Origin: Ridgeia piscesae
Lineage: Eukaryota > Annelida > Polychaeta > Sabellida > Siboglinidae
Reading direction: 5' to 3'
DNA length: 64,000 nucleotides
Assembly: GCA_025642075.2 (NCBI GenBank)
Contig: JAODUO010000130.1
Coordinates: forward strand, 440,001-504,000
The first letter of the stretch is position 1; each line of letters begins with the position of its first letter. Both the position numbers and the translations under genes were made by a program. Positions 1 through 14,755 of the stretch are shown here, in pieces. The notes beneath the pieces were generated by a model. The model worked only from the letters and a program-made list of their open reading frames with translations, did no database searches and had not been told where the DNA came from.

Positions 1-1780
1 ATACATTATTACAAAATGGTAATAAGTGACAGTGACGTCACTTCCGTTTGTGATGCACCGACCGCCGCTCATTAGCCTGAAATTGATCAGATATGCGGAT
101 GGGAAATGTATGCAATTAATATCTCACTACCACCTTTCACTGCACTAAATCTCCAAAACAAACCATACACCACAACACTTTTCCAGCACTACCCCACCGA
201 CCGCAAACTAACCTGACAGAGCCCTCTCAAGACTCAAGGCTCTAGATAAAAGGTGGTCAATTGTGATTTTTAGAAAAATTTGCAATTCCAAAACCCAAAT
301 GCACCTGTCCAAAACGAAATCAATAGCCGACTTCGATTGGCCTACTCGGGTTACTCGCGTAACCCTAACGTGGTATCCGGTTTGTGCTGCGCACGCAGTA
401 CCACGAGAGTAATCCAACTGAACAGCGATGATCGTGATCACGGAGATAAACCCCTTATGTAAATAAATAAAATAAAGTAATCAATTGTTCAATGCGTAAA
501 TTGTGATGTTCATCTTCTTTGTCTTTAATTATAGTTATGGAATGTGGTGACTTTAATCCATATTTAAATGACCGTGTTGTGTAATGTTTAATTAATTTCT
601 TGTGTAGTAGGGGACCTACGTTCCCTATTGGCTGTCACTGCTAACGACGTCAGATACTCGAGTGAATCCTCTCCAAACCGCGATTGCCTCGGGTAGCGGC
701 CTTGACGATTGACCTTGTTTATCTATGTCAAGAAAGGTCACGTGAGCAAGTGATCTTGGATGTTCGATTGCTACACGGTTTACTCCGGTTACTCGCGTAC
801 CTCAATCGAAGTCGGCCAATCACACAGCGTGTCAGCAACCCCACGTTACTGTGTAGACATCATTGTCGATATAGCAGATAACGTAATGCGTATGCATATA
901 TAAATATGACCATGTAGAATGGAACATCCCTTGACAACTGGTCACATACATGTTATATTTAGCCGTAGAATCGGTTAATTTCTGATGCAGTGAAACAAAC
1001 AACAAAGGCCCTGGTGTCAACAACATTGCGATGTAATCCGTGTCACATCGTCTGGATAAGAGGCACGAAGTCCAGTCAGTTGACCCAGTTCGTTGCTATA
1101 GTTGCGACAAGGAGACCCGAGTAATTGTCTTTAAGACAGTCTGTTTTTCAGTGTTGACACGCGTGATTTATTCCGTCGCTAGGAACACGGTGCTACTGTA
1201 AAACAAAACAACGGCCAGGGATATACAGGAACACGGACACGTCATATCGTGAGTACACGTAACAGCTATCAAATAACAAGTCTATTTTGACACATTGACT
1301 ACGGTTATTGGTGAAGATAGATACATAGATAGTTTATTTTTGGAATCGCACACGTCATACAAATAAACGTAATCAGCAAATATGACAATAAATGTTCACG
1401 ACTGCCGGCTCACAACGGAGCCAATTAAGCCAGTAAATTAACATGAAGACAATACAATAGAATGGATACTTAAAAAGACGAAACTGGCCGCCGTCAACAC
1501 AGCTATAGTTGTATAAACAATGTAATAATAATTTTAGGTTTTGAATAAGGATTACATTTCTATATTAAACCTGATTTGAGAAATGTCAAAACAGTAATGT
1601 TGTAATGAGTTGACACATAAATAATAGTGCAAACGTAAGGTTACACCAGTAGCTATTATAACAAGAATCAGCTTACACATGTTAATAAATATTTGTTAGT
1701 TTATGTGATTTTAATTAAGGTTCTGTCACATGTGCTTCATAATGGAATTAAGGTTTAGGCAGATCTTCATACCCTCTTAC
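1..1780. other. Intergenic, no gene recognised
   Basis: No ORF here resembles a protein I recognise; the short ORFs are 60-66 codons and carry no domain. Two stretches, about 325-370 and 785-830, share the words TTACTCGCGTA and TCGAAGTCGGCCAAT or its complement in inverted orientation, which suggests the ends of a small inverted-repeat element about 0.5 kb long. The part near 1,300-1,780 is AT-rich and probably contains the 3' tail of the minus-strand LINE that follows. Confidence 0.5.
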
Positions 1781-1789
1781 CACAATTGA

Positions 1790-2627
1790 TTTTTAAGGAT
1801 ACCACAACACGTTTTAGGCTATGTGACTGCTGAATGCAGGTTGGAATTGCGTTCCAAATCACCGGACATTTATATTTAACAAACTGTTTGAGGATCTGGT
1901 AGTAGAACTAATAAAAGGACGTATTTGTGATATTTGTCTGGTCTGGTAGATGTGTATATCATGGACAAATGTGAACGTATCAGATAACGAGTGTGATAGA
2001 TTCCCATGGACGTAATTATAGATACATTTTCCAACTTCAAGTTCGTATCTATCATGCAATTTTCAGAAGTGTATGTAAATAAAAAGGGCATGCATGGGTG
2101 GGGGTGATTCGTGTAATTTCTTATAAGTATGGAACGAACAAATTTCTTTTGTATAATGAATCATTTTGAAAATGGGATTTATATGTGGATCCCCACAAAA
2201 CTATTCCCTATGTCAAATAGGGGTAAACTACAGTGTAATAGATTGTTTTAATGGCTGCAACAGGAAGAAATGTGTTAACTCTATGGAGTGCATATAGCGC
2301 ACTGGTTAGTTTATTTTAACATGCGTTTATGTATTCTTGCCAGTCAAGTCTTTCATCTACAAGAAGACGAAGAAACGTTACACATTTTGTACGCTGGATT
2401 ACTATGTTAGACATTGTTATAGAGAATTCTTCATTCTGCGGGAACCGGGATTTATAGAATAACATGCAGTTTGACCTGGAAACATTTAGGGATAACCTAT
2501 TTGCAGAAAACCAGCCAGCTAATATGTTAAGTTCGTTATTCATAGCTTCATATATATTATTTATTTTTCCCAACGTGTATATAGTAGTGTCTTCAGAAAA
2601 ATGTGGTTTTGCATTATCTACACAATA

Positions 2628-2699
<72 letters not shown>

Positions 2700-3900
2700 A
2701 ACAAGAGTGGACCAAGTATGGACCCCAGTGGAACCCCGTATGTGGTATCATGTTGTATCGAAACATTATTATTACTTTAACATTTATTGTCTCCGGTTTG
2801 AGAGATAACTTTCAAACCATCTGAGTGGAGTGCCTCTTATTCCATAGAATATAAGTGCATGTAATAATATGTGGTGATCAATTGTATCAAAAGCTTTACT
2901 CAGATCCAAGAAGACACTAAGAGCCGAATATTGACATAGGTCTATAATTTGAAATGTCATCTTTAGGTTTTGACTTAAAAACATATATACTTTTCGCAAT
3001 TTTCAAATCCTGAGGTACTATTCCCTTAACTATTGACCTGTTTATTAAAATAGCTAGAGGTAAAGCTATTTCCTTCCCAAATAACTTTAAATATAGCTGA
3101 CTAAAATTATAATAACAAAAAATGTTCTTACGTTGAAGGGAGATTATTATGTGTTGGATTTCGTTTCCATCAGTTGAATTCATAAAATTATTATTTAAAT
3201 TTTTGTAGGGCAATTTTGAAGATATGTTGAAAATAGCTTTTTGGATCGAGGTATCGACTTATCGACGAGGTATCGACGGTATTTTGGACCGATATTAATA
3301 AAAATGTTACAAAATGCATTCGAAATTTGATCAAGATTTGTAATTATATCATTATTATTTTGAAGTGTAAAGGAATGCCAGATTTATCGTTGTTTTTCCT
3401 AATCATAGTTTTAGGTAAAGTCAATTTTTTAGTCATTCTTGAAAGTGTTTAGCTGATTAGCATAGTGTGTTGTTTTAGCGATTTGTTTTATTTTTTTATA
3501 CATATTCTGTGTTTGGCATATAACGGGTGTAGTCAGAATGCACCTTTGGTTTACTGATACTTTGTCGATACAGTTTATTTGCAGTCATAGAAGATTGTAT
3601 TAGAATTTTAAACATCCATTGGTTCCGAATTATAAATTTCGCTTTAATTATGCCAGTTTTCTCTGGTGCGAAGGACGAAATGAAATAATTTAACTGTTCA
3701 CTAAATTTACTATACGCATTTTCTATGCAAATTTGTATGGAATTGTATTGCTAACATCATAGTAATTACATATCAGCTAAACTAAAAGGGTCGGTTTCAA
3801 TGTTTTCGTTATAGATATGCATGTCATACAAATATCTAGCTCAGAATAATTAAGTAGCAGATCATCCATATTTTAAGGAACTAAAGTGCTTATTATAAAT
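1790..3900 (-). mobile_element. Degenerate non-LTR retrotransposon (LINE), reverse transcriptase region
   Basis: Read on the minus strand, broken frames give reverse-transcriptase landmarks in order. First comes a pre-RT segment with ISNAFCNIFINIG (about 3,330). Next is the NYRPMSIF block (about 3,230). Then come the palm-like [13 protein letters not shown] and the [10 protein letters not shown] block (about 2,790-2,910). A thumb-side NELNILAGWFSANRLSLN block follows (about 2,530). The C-terminal tail reads VGKCIYNYVHGNL and IYQTRQ (about 1,900-2,020). Frameshifts and stops interrupt it, and an (AT)n run at 2,632-2,696 lies roughly where the YADD catalytic motif would fall, so it cannot be active. 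The pattern fits CR1/Jockey-like LINEs; the clade is not certain. Confidence 0.85.
2632..2696. repeat. (AT)n microsatellite inside LINE remnant
   Basis: An uninterrupted TA dinucleotide run of about 64 bp that splits the LINE reverse-transcriptase remnant. Confidence 0.97.
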
Positions 3901-4111
3901 AACGTAGAATGTCTGGTGTTGGTAAAATGGTGGGTCAGCGGATGTTTCAACATCGTTAAACACAATTACTGAGTAATCCTTAGGGTGGTATAATGTAAAT
4001 AATAAAACGAAGTATATGAATATGGATTTAACTATGTTCATTTCGTTTGAGATGGATTTCTGTAATCAAGACTGTTCTTGATTACATGAATGCTGTACGA
4101 AAAAAAATACA

Positions 4112-4481
4112 TATCTCCCTCTCCCTCTCCCTCTCCCTCTCCCTCTCCCTCTCCCTCTCCCTCTCCCTCTCCCTCTCCCTCTCCCTCCCTCCCTCTCCCT
4201 CTCCCCTCCCTCTCCTCTCCCTCTCCCTCTCCCTCCCCCTCCCCTCCCCCTCCCTCCCCCTCTCCCTCTCCCTCTCCCTCTCCCTCTCCCTCTCCCTCTC
4301 CTCTCCCTCTCCCTCTCCTCTCCCTCTCCCTCTCCCTCTCCCTCTCCCTCTCCCTCTCCCTCTCCCTCTCCCTCTCCCCCTCTCCCTCTCCCTCTCCCTC
4401 TCCCTCTCCCTCTCCCTCTGCCTCTCCCTCTCCCTCTCCCTCTGTCTCTCTCCCCCTCCCTCTGTCTCTGTCTCTCTCTCT
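4112..4481. repeat. (CTCTCC)n pyrimidine-strand microsatellite
   Basis: About 370 bp of CTCTCC hexamers with CTCC, CCCT and CTCTG variants. The plus strand is almost purely pyrimidine, so the tract can adopt triplex (H-DNA) structure in principle. The long ORFs over it (Pro-Ser, Leu-Ser, Glu-Arg, Glu-Gly) are products of the repeat, not genes. Confidence 0.98.
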
Positions 4482-4489
4482 ATTATGAT

Positions 4490-5480
4490 AATAATAATGG
4501 TAACACTTATATAGCACATATATTCTTGAAAAGTCAAGCTCATAGGAGCAACAAGCAAAATCTTTGGGGAAATCATAAACGGGGACAGGCTTTAGAGCCA
4601 AACATTATGGTGGCAAAACAAATTCAAATAAATATGTTTTGCGTTTTTTTAACGAAATGTCACTATAGTTTCAGCAGATTTAACTGTAACTGGGAGTTGA
4701 TTCCAAATTGGTGGCGCATCAACAGAGAAAGCATGTTTGCCAATATTGAGCTTAGTGTTAGGAACAATGCCGTATGTTGTCGTCGTCTCACTCCTTCCGG
4801 ACTACAGCACAGCCTGGGTAAACAAACGAGTCGATATTTACCAGCGGCATACTATCGAGTGAAACACATGGCCTATGATCGGGTCGCCGCTGTTCCCTGT
4901 TTATGTCTGGGGTGTAATATTCCGTCTGAGGGTTCGGTCCATCGAGGGAACACTGAATCCAATGCGCAGATAAGTAACAGAGGTCACACACAGTTGCCCA
5001 GCGCTGCTCTATCACGGATTTGTCGCCTTGCCTGGGGCCTTTAACGGGGATATTGACCTGTCCGTATATTAACATGGTGACGTCGACAGGTCTAAGAAAT
5101 AGAAAGGACCAGTTATAATTTCATGACTAAAATGTTTACTCCTACTCAAATTGCATCTCATTATCATAAATCCCAATTCACAACCAGTCCCAGAGTTGTG
5201 AACGGAAACCATTTGCCTTCTTCTTAACTGTAGCACTAATTTAATGAATGGCACTAACACATGCCATATAGCTGTATTACCGAAAATAGGTATTTATATA
5301 GATGATTTTAAACAAACGCACCTAAATCCACTTCTCAAGAAGACAACTTTGCCCGAAAGATAACTTGAAAAACCATAGATCTGCAGTAATTTCCTAAATA
5401 TTTGAAAAACGTTGTAATACAACGAATGCTCTCTTAAAAGAACACAGTGATATTCATTAACTAGGGATAATGTTACTGAG
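4490..5480. other. Intergenic, probable repeat DNA, no gene recognised
   Basis: Overlapping ORFs of 172 codons (+) and 95 codons (-) lie here, but neither shows a domain, signal peptide or conserved motif. The start of the region (ATAATAATGG then CACTTATATAGCAC) looks like the tail of a dispersed repeat. Nothing else is supported. Confidence 0.4.
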
Positions 5481-5483
5481 CTT

Positions 5484-5617
5484 ATCTTGCTTGCTGTGTT
5501 AGCTGCTTTTGATACTATTAATCGAACTATTGTCGTTGATCGTGTGTCTGTGTGGTATGGTGAATGTGGTGTAGCTCTAAGTTGGTTTAAATGTTATCTT
5601 TGTTATCTTGCCCCACA
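5484..5617 (+). mobile_element. LINE reverse-transcriptase fragment, directly upstream of globin ATG
   Basis: The plus-strand translation contains AAFDTINRTIVVDRVSVWYG followed by VALSWFKCYL, the RT palm aspartate block (AFDTI[ND]H.ILL.RL) and the SWF.SYL block of LINE reverse transcriptases. Only about 40 codons are recognisable. The fragment ends within about 10 bp of the globin start codon and lies in the same reading frame, with no stop between. A pyrimidine-rich stretch ending CCCCACAG just before the ATG could act as a 3' splice site that would remove the fragment from the mRNA. Confidence 0.8.
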
Positions 5618-5621
5618 GAAA

Positions 5622-8600
5622 ATGCGTCGACTGATACAGATTCTCCTGGTTGCGTGCGCCGTAGCCGTTGCACGCGGGACCATGTGGTGCTCGCTTGAAG
5701 ATGCTAATTCCGTTATGGATTCATTTCGACAATCTAGGAACGGCGACAATGCCATCGCCGCCAGCAAAGGATTTGCTGCATATTTCGCCGGGTAAATATC
5801 ATAATGAGAAAAGAGTTAAAATGAATGATTTCACAGAGAATACTGCGAGTTTTGCAATGCTATCACCACCTATTTTCCGTGTCCGGAAACATATGCGAAT
5901 ATGCTGGTGCAATAAGTATGCTGAAAGATAATATATGAGGTCATTATAGAAAACTTTAAGTGATCTTGTTGATGGAAACGCGAATGGCTTAGATTGCATT
6001 TTACGTTGTGGTAGTTAAACTGTTATAACATCCGCAATTAAATTAAATTAAATTATAATTTATATGTCTATGAAGCAGAACCATTCGCGTACATGTCTGG
6101 AAATTATCACACTCCTGAGTTGTATACTCAATATTTTATCTTGGTTTGTCTTAGACCACCCCTCTAGCAATTTCACTGAAACTTTGTTAAAAGGTTGATT
6201 TACCACAGAAAATTGTGAGTCTTGCTATACTACCACATATTCTTCATCTCTAGGGACGTAGGCCTATCCAAAAATCACGTTGAGCATTCGTCCCTAAAAC
6301 TGTACCAACAAACCGTCTGGCTTATGACCTATCAACTCGTTCGTCATGTTTAAGATTATCGTTCATCCTTATGCCACGCGACAAGAAGAATGAAAACATG
6401 GCGACATAAGCCATACTAGAATGATGTAATAAATATCGTTTCTGAGCAGGAGATCATGAATTATTGCGAATTCATACATCGTCGGTGGTACTGTTTTTTT
6501 CTCGAATAAATACAATGAGGGCCTCTTCTAGTCAAACTGTAAAGAAAATCTATGATCTACTATTATTTATATCTCATCCAATGTATATTGAACATAGTAC
6601 AGGTGTATATTTAACTTTTCAGAATGATGCAGAAATACCCTGAAACAACAGCTCTATTCACATATGTCAATGGTGCTGACGTACACAGTCCGGAGTTTAG
6701 GGCACACAGCTTAAGGGTCGCTATCGGTATCGGTATATGTATATTCGCATTACATGATCCTGAAGTACTCACGGAAATAACGTCGCACTTGGCTGCTCAG
6801 CACGCGGCAGTTGGCGGGATCAAGGTTGCCTACTTCGACGTGAGTAGGTTTACGGTGTTGTGATACAAACCAACGAAACCGAAATAAAAATACTAAAATG
6901 TTCTTAAACTCTTTTATGTCCAGTTGGCTGCCTTGATGTAGATCACGCACTTGAAATATTGTGAACGTCATTTCAATAAAATTACAATTTGTTTTAATCG
7001 TTGATAATGAGCTCGTTACAAAACCTAACCCCATTCAGTAGCAAATGGCACTCGACTCCTCCTGTTGGAAGAAGGACCAAACAAAGTAAGTTTCTTATAA
7101 ACACTCGACTCCTCCAGTTGCAAGAATGACCAAAGAAAGTAAGTTTCTTATAAACACTCGACTCCTCCAGTTGCAAGAATGACCAAACAAAGTAAGTTTC
7201 TTACAAACGCTCGACTCCTCCAGTTGGAAGAATGACCAAACAAAGTAAGTTTCTTATAAACGCTCGACTCCTCCAGTTGCAAGAATGACCAAAGAAAGTA
7301 AGTTTCTTATAAACACTCGACTCCTCCAGTTGGAAGAATGACCAAACAAAGTAAGTTTCCTACAAACGCTCGACTCCTCCAGTTGCAAAAATGACCAAAG
7401 AAAGTAAGTTTCTTATAAACGCTCGACTCCTCCTGTTGGAAGAATGACCAAACAACGGAAGTTTCTTACAATCACTCGACTCCTCCAGTTGGAAGAATGA
7501 CCAAACAAAGAAAGTTTCTTACAAACGCTCGACTCCTCCAGTTGGAAGAATGACCAAACAAAGTAAGTTTCTTATAAATGCTCGACTCCTCCAGTTGGAA
7601 GAATGACCATACAAAGTAAGTTTCTTACAAACGCTCGACTCCTCAAGTTGGAAGAATGACCAAACAAAGTAAGTTTCTTATAAACACTCGACTACTCAAG
7701 TTGAAAGAAGGACCAAACAAAGGAAGTTTCTTACAAACGCTCGACTCCTCCAGTTTGAAGAATGACCAAACAAAGTAATTTTCTTACAAACGCTCGACTC
7801 CTCCAGTTGGAAGAATGACCAAACAAAGTAAGTTTCTTATAAACACTCGACTCCTCAAGTTGGAAGAATGACCAAACAAAGTAAGTTTCTTATAAACACT
7901 CGACTCCTCAAGTTGGAAGAATGACCAAACAAAGTAAGTTTCTTATAAACGCTCGACCTCTCCAGTTGGAAGAATGACCAAACAAAGTAAGTTTCTTATA
8001 AACACTCGACTCCTCAAGTTGGAAGAAGGACCAAACAAAGTAAGTTTCTTATAAACGCTCGACCTCTCCAGTTGGAAGAATGACCAAACAAAGTAAGTTT
8101 CTTATAAACACTCGACTCCTCAAGTTGGAAGAAGGACCAAATAAAGTAAGTTTCTTACAAACACTCGACTCCTCAAGTTGGAAGAATGACCAAACAAAGT
8201 AAGTTTCTTACAAACACTCGACTCCTCAAGTTGGAAGAAGGACCAAACAAAGTAAGTTTCTTATAAACACTCGACTCCTCAAGTTGGAAGAATGACCAAA
8301 CAAAGTAAGTTTCTTATAAACACTCGACTCCTCGAGTTGGAAGAATGACCAAACAAAGTAAGTTTCTTATAAACACTCGACTCCTCGAGTTGGAAGAATG
8401 ACCAAACAAAGTAAGTTTCTTACAAACACTCGACTCCTCAAGTTGGAAGAATGACCAAACAAAGTAAGTTTCTTACAAACACTCGACTCCTCAAGTTGGA
8501 AGAATGACCAAACAAAGTAAGTTTCTTACAAACACTCGACTCCTCAAGTTGGAAGAAGGACCAAACAAAGTAAGTTTCTTACAAACACTCGACTCCTCAA

Positions 8601-9174
8601 GTTGGAAGAAGGACCAAACAAAGTAAGTTTCTTACAAACACTCGACTCCTCAAGTTGGAAGAATGACCAAACAAAGTAAGTTTCTTACAAACACTCGACT
8701 CCTCAAGTTGGAAGAATGACCAAACAAAGTAAGTTTCTTACAAACACTCGACTCCTCAAGTTGGAAGAAGGACCAAACAAAGTAAGTTTCTTATAAACAC
8801 TCGACTCCTCAAGTTGGAAGAATGACCAAACAAAGTAAGTTTCTTACAAACGCTCGACTCCTCAAGTTGGATGAATGACCAAACAAAGCAAGTTTCTTAC
8901 AAACACTCGACTCCTCCAGTTGGAAGAATGACCAAACAAAGTAAGTTTCTTATAAACACCAAGAAGGAGGTGGGTGGGAGAGGTAGGGTGTTGGTGATGG
9001 AAAGTAAGAGGGAGATTAAAAAATTTATTTCGTGACAGTATCCTCTTTGGTTTGCAGTTCATTCGTCAGCTCATGAGGGCTACGTTTGGTCAATTCGTGG
9101 ACAATTTCAACTTGGACGCGTGGGACAACTGCTTCGATCCCATAATCAAAGCAATCACGGCTCGTTTGGACTGA
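5622..9174 (+). CDS. Extracellular (secreted) haemoglobin subunit, annelid type; 3 exons, 167 aa
   Basis: Coding exons are 5622-5791, 6623-6839 and 9058-9174, with splice phases 2 and 0 and GT-AG at both introns. Residues 1-19 are a signal peptide. Globin landmarks: CD1 Phe69 (ALFTYV), distal His85 (E7, FRAHSLRV), proximal His117 (F8, AAQHAAV), and an H-helix Trp-x-x-Cys (DAWDNCF). Cys23 and Cys154 match the pair that forms the intrachain disulfide in annelid extracellular globins. Cys96 is a third Cys, unpaired within the chain, 11 residues after the distal His. Intron positions (after B12, phase 2; G7, phase 0) are those typical of globins. The product would assemble into large haemolymph haemoglobin and carry oxygen. 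The usual helix-A Trp is absent (Phe35 or nearby instead). Chain type (A2 or B2) is not settled. Confidence 0.93.
7045..8960. repeat. 53-bp tandem repeat in globin intron 2
   Basis: About 36 head-to-tail copies of a 53-bp unit containing CACTCGACTCCTCCAGTTGG and AATGACCAAACAAAGTAAGT. Early copies read CTCCAGTT and later ones mostly CTCAAGTT, so the array has at least two sequence subtypes laid down in blocks. Most copies contain AAAGTAAGT, a strong match to a 5' splice site. The array fills nearly all of the 2.2-kb intron and stops about 100 bp before exon 3. Confidence 0.97.
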
Positions 9175-9179
9175 GTTGC

Positions 9180-9640
9180 GTTGTATTGAATTCTAACACA
9201 CACACAAAAAATTGTGGTCTATTAAAAATGGTTATCATCAAAGTTGGACGGTTTCTGTCCACAGCAAGGACGATCCAGTTACTAGTCGGTGTACTATTAA
9301 ATTACTAATTATACTTTCAAATAAAGCGAAACGAAAACTGTGAGTAATATAGTAAGTAAAGATGCTTGCATTGCTGGAGCTAAGTTGTGGAAGTGGAACG
9401 TGACGTCATAACAAGGTCAAAGTTCAAAAATCGGTTCTTATTTAAAAATTCGATCAAAATTCAAGTTGTGCCCCCTGGCGGGCGCGGCGCGGAGCAAAAG
9501 TCATGTTATTATTCTGACGTCCGTATTATTTTCTACAAAAGAATTTTTACCAAAATTATTTTTGGCAGGCTCACGTGACGTAAAGTTTACAGACATCATT
9601 GTCTGCACACCCACGTGTTCGCAATCATTTCCTCAAAAGT
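9180..9640. other. Globin 3' flank, no gene recognised
   Basis: AATAAAG at about 9,320 is a plausible poly(A) signal for the globin mRNA, about 150 bp after its stop. Beyond 9,460 the sequence turns GC-rich and CpG-containing, with CACGTGACGT near 9,572, and leads into a TATA-like element. Confidence 0.45.
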
Positions 9641-9648
9641 ATATAAGA
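9638..9648 (+). promoter_or_regulatory. Candidate TATA box
   Basis: AGTATATAAGA lies about 50 bp upstream of an ATG-initiated acidic ORF and about 70 bp downstream of an E-box/CRE-like CACGTGACGT. Spacing fits a pol II core promoter, but no transcription start can be shown from sequence alone. Confidence 0.4.
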
Positions 9649-9689
9649 TCGTCGTGCTTAGAGGTTGGCATTCGTTCTACGGAATTGGT

Positions 9690-9842
9690 ATGGCTGACGT
9701 GATACTGAAGACACCGCAATACTACCATCCCATTGGTAGACAAGACATAAGCGACGAGGACGAGTCAAGCAGTCATCCGACCAGCTGCCGTCTCGATACG
9801 CCGGAGCCGGAGGTCGCCGTGGACGAGGACGCCCTGGAGTGA
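9690..9842 (+). CDS. Unrecognised small acidic ORF (50 aa) behind a TATA-like promoter
   Basis: This ORF starts MADVILKTPQYYHP and continues with an acidic, Ser/Pro-rich segment (DISDEDESSS, PEPEVAVDEDALE). No domain is recognisable. Its local base use is GC- and CpG-rich, unlike the AT-rich flanks but like the acidic ORFs on the opposite strand at 16.9-18.2 kb. It could be a first coding exon, a short gene or a chance ORF. The only positive support is the upstream TATA-like element and the composition shift. Confidence 0.3.
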   Translation: MADVILKTPQYYHPIGRQDISDEDESSSHPTSCRLDTPEPEVAVDEDALE

Positions 9843-10209
9843 GAGGCGACCGGCGCCACGGTCGTCGTGAGAGGTCTCGTTATCGACCAGGTGCGCCAGG
9901 ATGTGTCCTTCTACGTCGGACGTACGTATTAGAAGAAGCATATGATTGATGACGACCATGGTAATCTGCGGTGAGAAAGATACGCATACGTGAACTGTAA
10001 CTATGTGGTTCATGTTATTTGACCAATGTATGACCGGCCTGTTAGACGTCAATGCAAAAGACGTTTCTGTTATACACGAAACCGTACAGACCAATAAACT
10101 GAACACATTGATAGGGACACGCATGTACATCACTATTAAAAAAAGGCAGAGAAACGGGTACACCAACTACGACGTCACTCGCCTAGATGTTCTGCATTAG
10201 ACTGCGTGC

Positions 10210-10210
<1 letters not shown>

Positions 10211-10286
<76 letters not shown>
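10211..10286. repeat. (CGTG)n microsatellite
   Basis: About 19 perfect tetranucleotide copies. The Arg-Ala-Cys-Val ORFs across it on both strands are repeat artefacts. Confidence 0.97.
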
Positions 10287-10289
10287 GCC

Positions 10290-11380
10290 GAACCTCAAAC
10301 CGGCGACGAAGCGTCGACCTGTGCAAGTTCTACATCCGCTGTCGCAAGTTCTGCGTACTCTACCAATGTCACAAATGTATACCTCAAACATGCATACTCA
10401 TTGAAAATATATTTAGGATAATCTAAAACACAAAATAAGAGACAAGGCAAAAAACAGCGACGTCCTTTGGGTGGTCACTGAACCTGTTCAGTAGGCCGAG
10501 GAATAGCATCTGGTATACACTTTTTGTGTTAGCCAAAACAGCTGCCCAATATATGGCTGTGTCTGCGAAATGTTGTTTTCCAAGATAACAAGCTTTCGTG
10601 TTTACCTTGTTTACTGTTTAATGATAACGCTGGTCCAGAGTTTGTGGTACACAAATCGTGTTTAACAAGATTTGACAAGACTGCAGTCTAAAGTTACAAG
10701 TTTCGGAGAGCAAGTGAACCAGGAAGCCTTTGGCTTATCGGCAATCCAACATTTTTCACGTGTTTTTAACACTTCCTCGTCAGATAACTGTCAATTCTAT
10801 GTTTACATATATTCACACATTAACACAGTTATCAGATAATGTGTTACAGTAATTTATTATCCTTTGAAAACATGAATACTTTCTCATGTCCGACTTACAT
10901 TGTCACTTGACGTAATTACGCTGCACCGTGCCATCTCGTTTGTTTGACTTCTATAAGTTTTGAGAAACTATTTCTGTCGATATCCTTATATATTTTTCCA
11001 ATAATAAACAATATATATTTGTTGTCCTCTTTGTTGACTAGTTTCTATGGTTGTCAACCCATATATCATTAGCCGGCTCTCATAGCTAATATGTTTCAGT
11101 TCATGGATTAGCTGAGTCGCTATTCATTGTTCTCTTTCTAGTTTGTCAATGTGTTTTAGCGACATGGGCTCCTTGTGAGTGAGCTGTATTCCAGGTGATG
11201 CTTACGTATAGCTATGTACAATGAGATGATGGTGCAATTAGCTATTTCTAGTTATGTGGAATATTTCGTTTATATGGGATAGTTCGTCTATTTAATTGAT
11301 TTTTGTCATTGCCACATTTCGAAGAGGAGTGGCCCGTGCATGTGGTGTGAGTATATGTGTGCGTGTGTATGCGTGAGTAC
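10290..11380. other. Intergenic with probable LINE 3' tail
   Basis: No gene is recognised. The stretch at about 10,660-10,790 (AAGATTTGACAAGA, then CCAGGAAGCC, GGCTTATCGG and CAATCCAAC) matches in order the tail of the minus-strand LINE at 47,515-47,610 (AAGATTTAACAAGA, CTAGGAAGCC, ACTTATCGAG, AGTCCAAC). It is therefore probably the 3' untranslated end of another copy. Confidence 0.5.
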
Positions 11381-11381
11381 G

Positions 11382-14300
<2,919 letters not shown>

Positions 14301-14303
14301 TTT

Positions 14304-14310
<7 letters not shown>

Positions 14311-14383
<73 letters not shown>
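14311..14383. repeat. (AT)n microsatellite
   Basis: About 36 perfect AT dinucleotides. Confidence 0.98.
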
Positions 14384-14387
<4 letters not shown>

Positions 14388-14755
14388 CAAGCTCAGGCAG
14401 CCATTTTATTGATTCATCAAAAAAAACTGGATAGCGTATGACCTTACATCACAAACCGGTGAAGTGTACATGACTGAAACGTGTACAAATGAGCAAATTG
14501 TCCCTCCGTGTGAATTGTGTCAACGACCTAAGTTTTTCGCCTGTGTATAAAACATCAGAAATGGGGCACGATTGTTGGTCAGGGTATGGATGATTGGGAA
14601 ATAACAGCGGAAACCCATTGGTATGTTGCAGCAGCAGAATGTGTAAACGTTCCAATGACACCGACATCTTCAGGATCAGATCAGCTGTAAGGGTGCTAAT
14701 GACGACTGAATGCAGTGTTTTTGGACCTGTTTTATTTGTACTTTTTTTGCTTTGC

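Noticed and set aside
4038..4601. ORFs of 132-187 codons on both strands
   Set aside because: They are translations of the (CTCTCC)n tract and exist in every frame.
4526..5075. 172-codon plus and 95-codon minus ORFs
   Set aside because: They overlap antisense, have no recognisable motif and lie between repeats.
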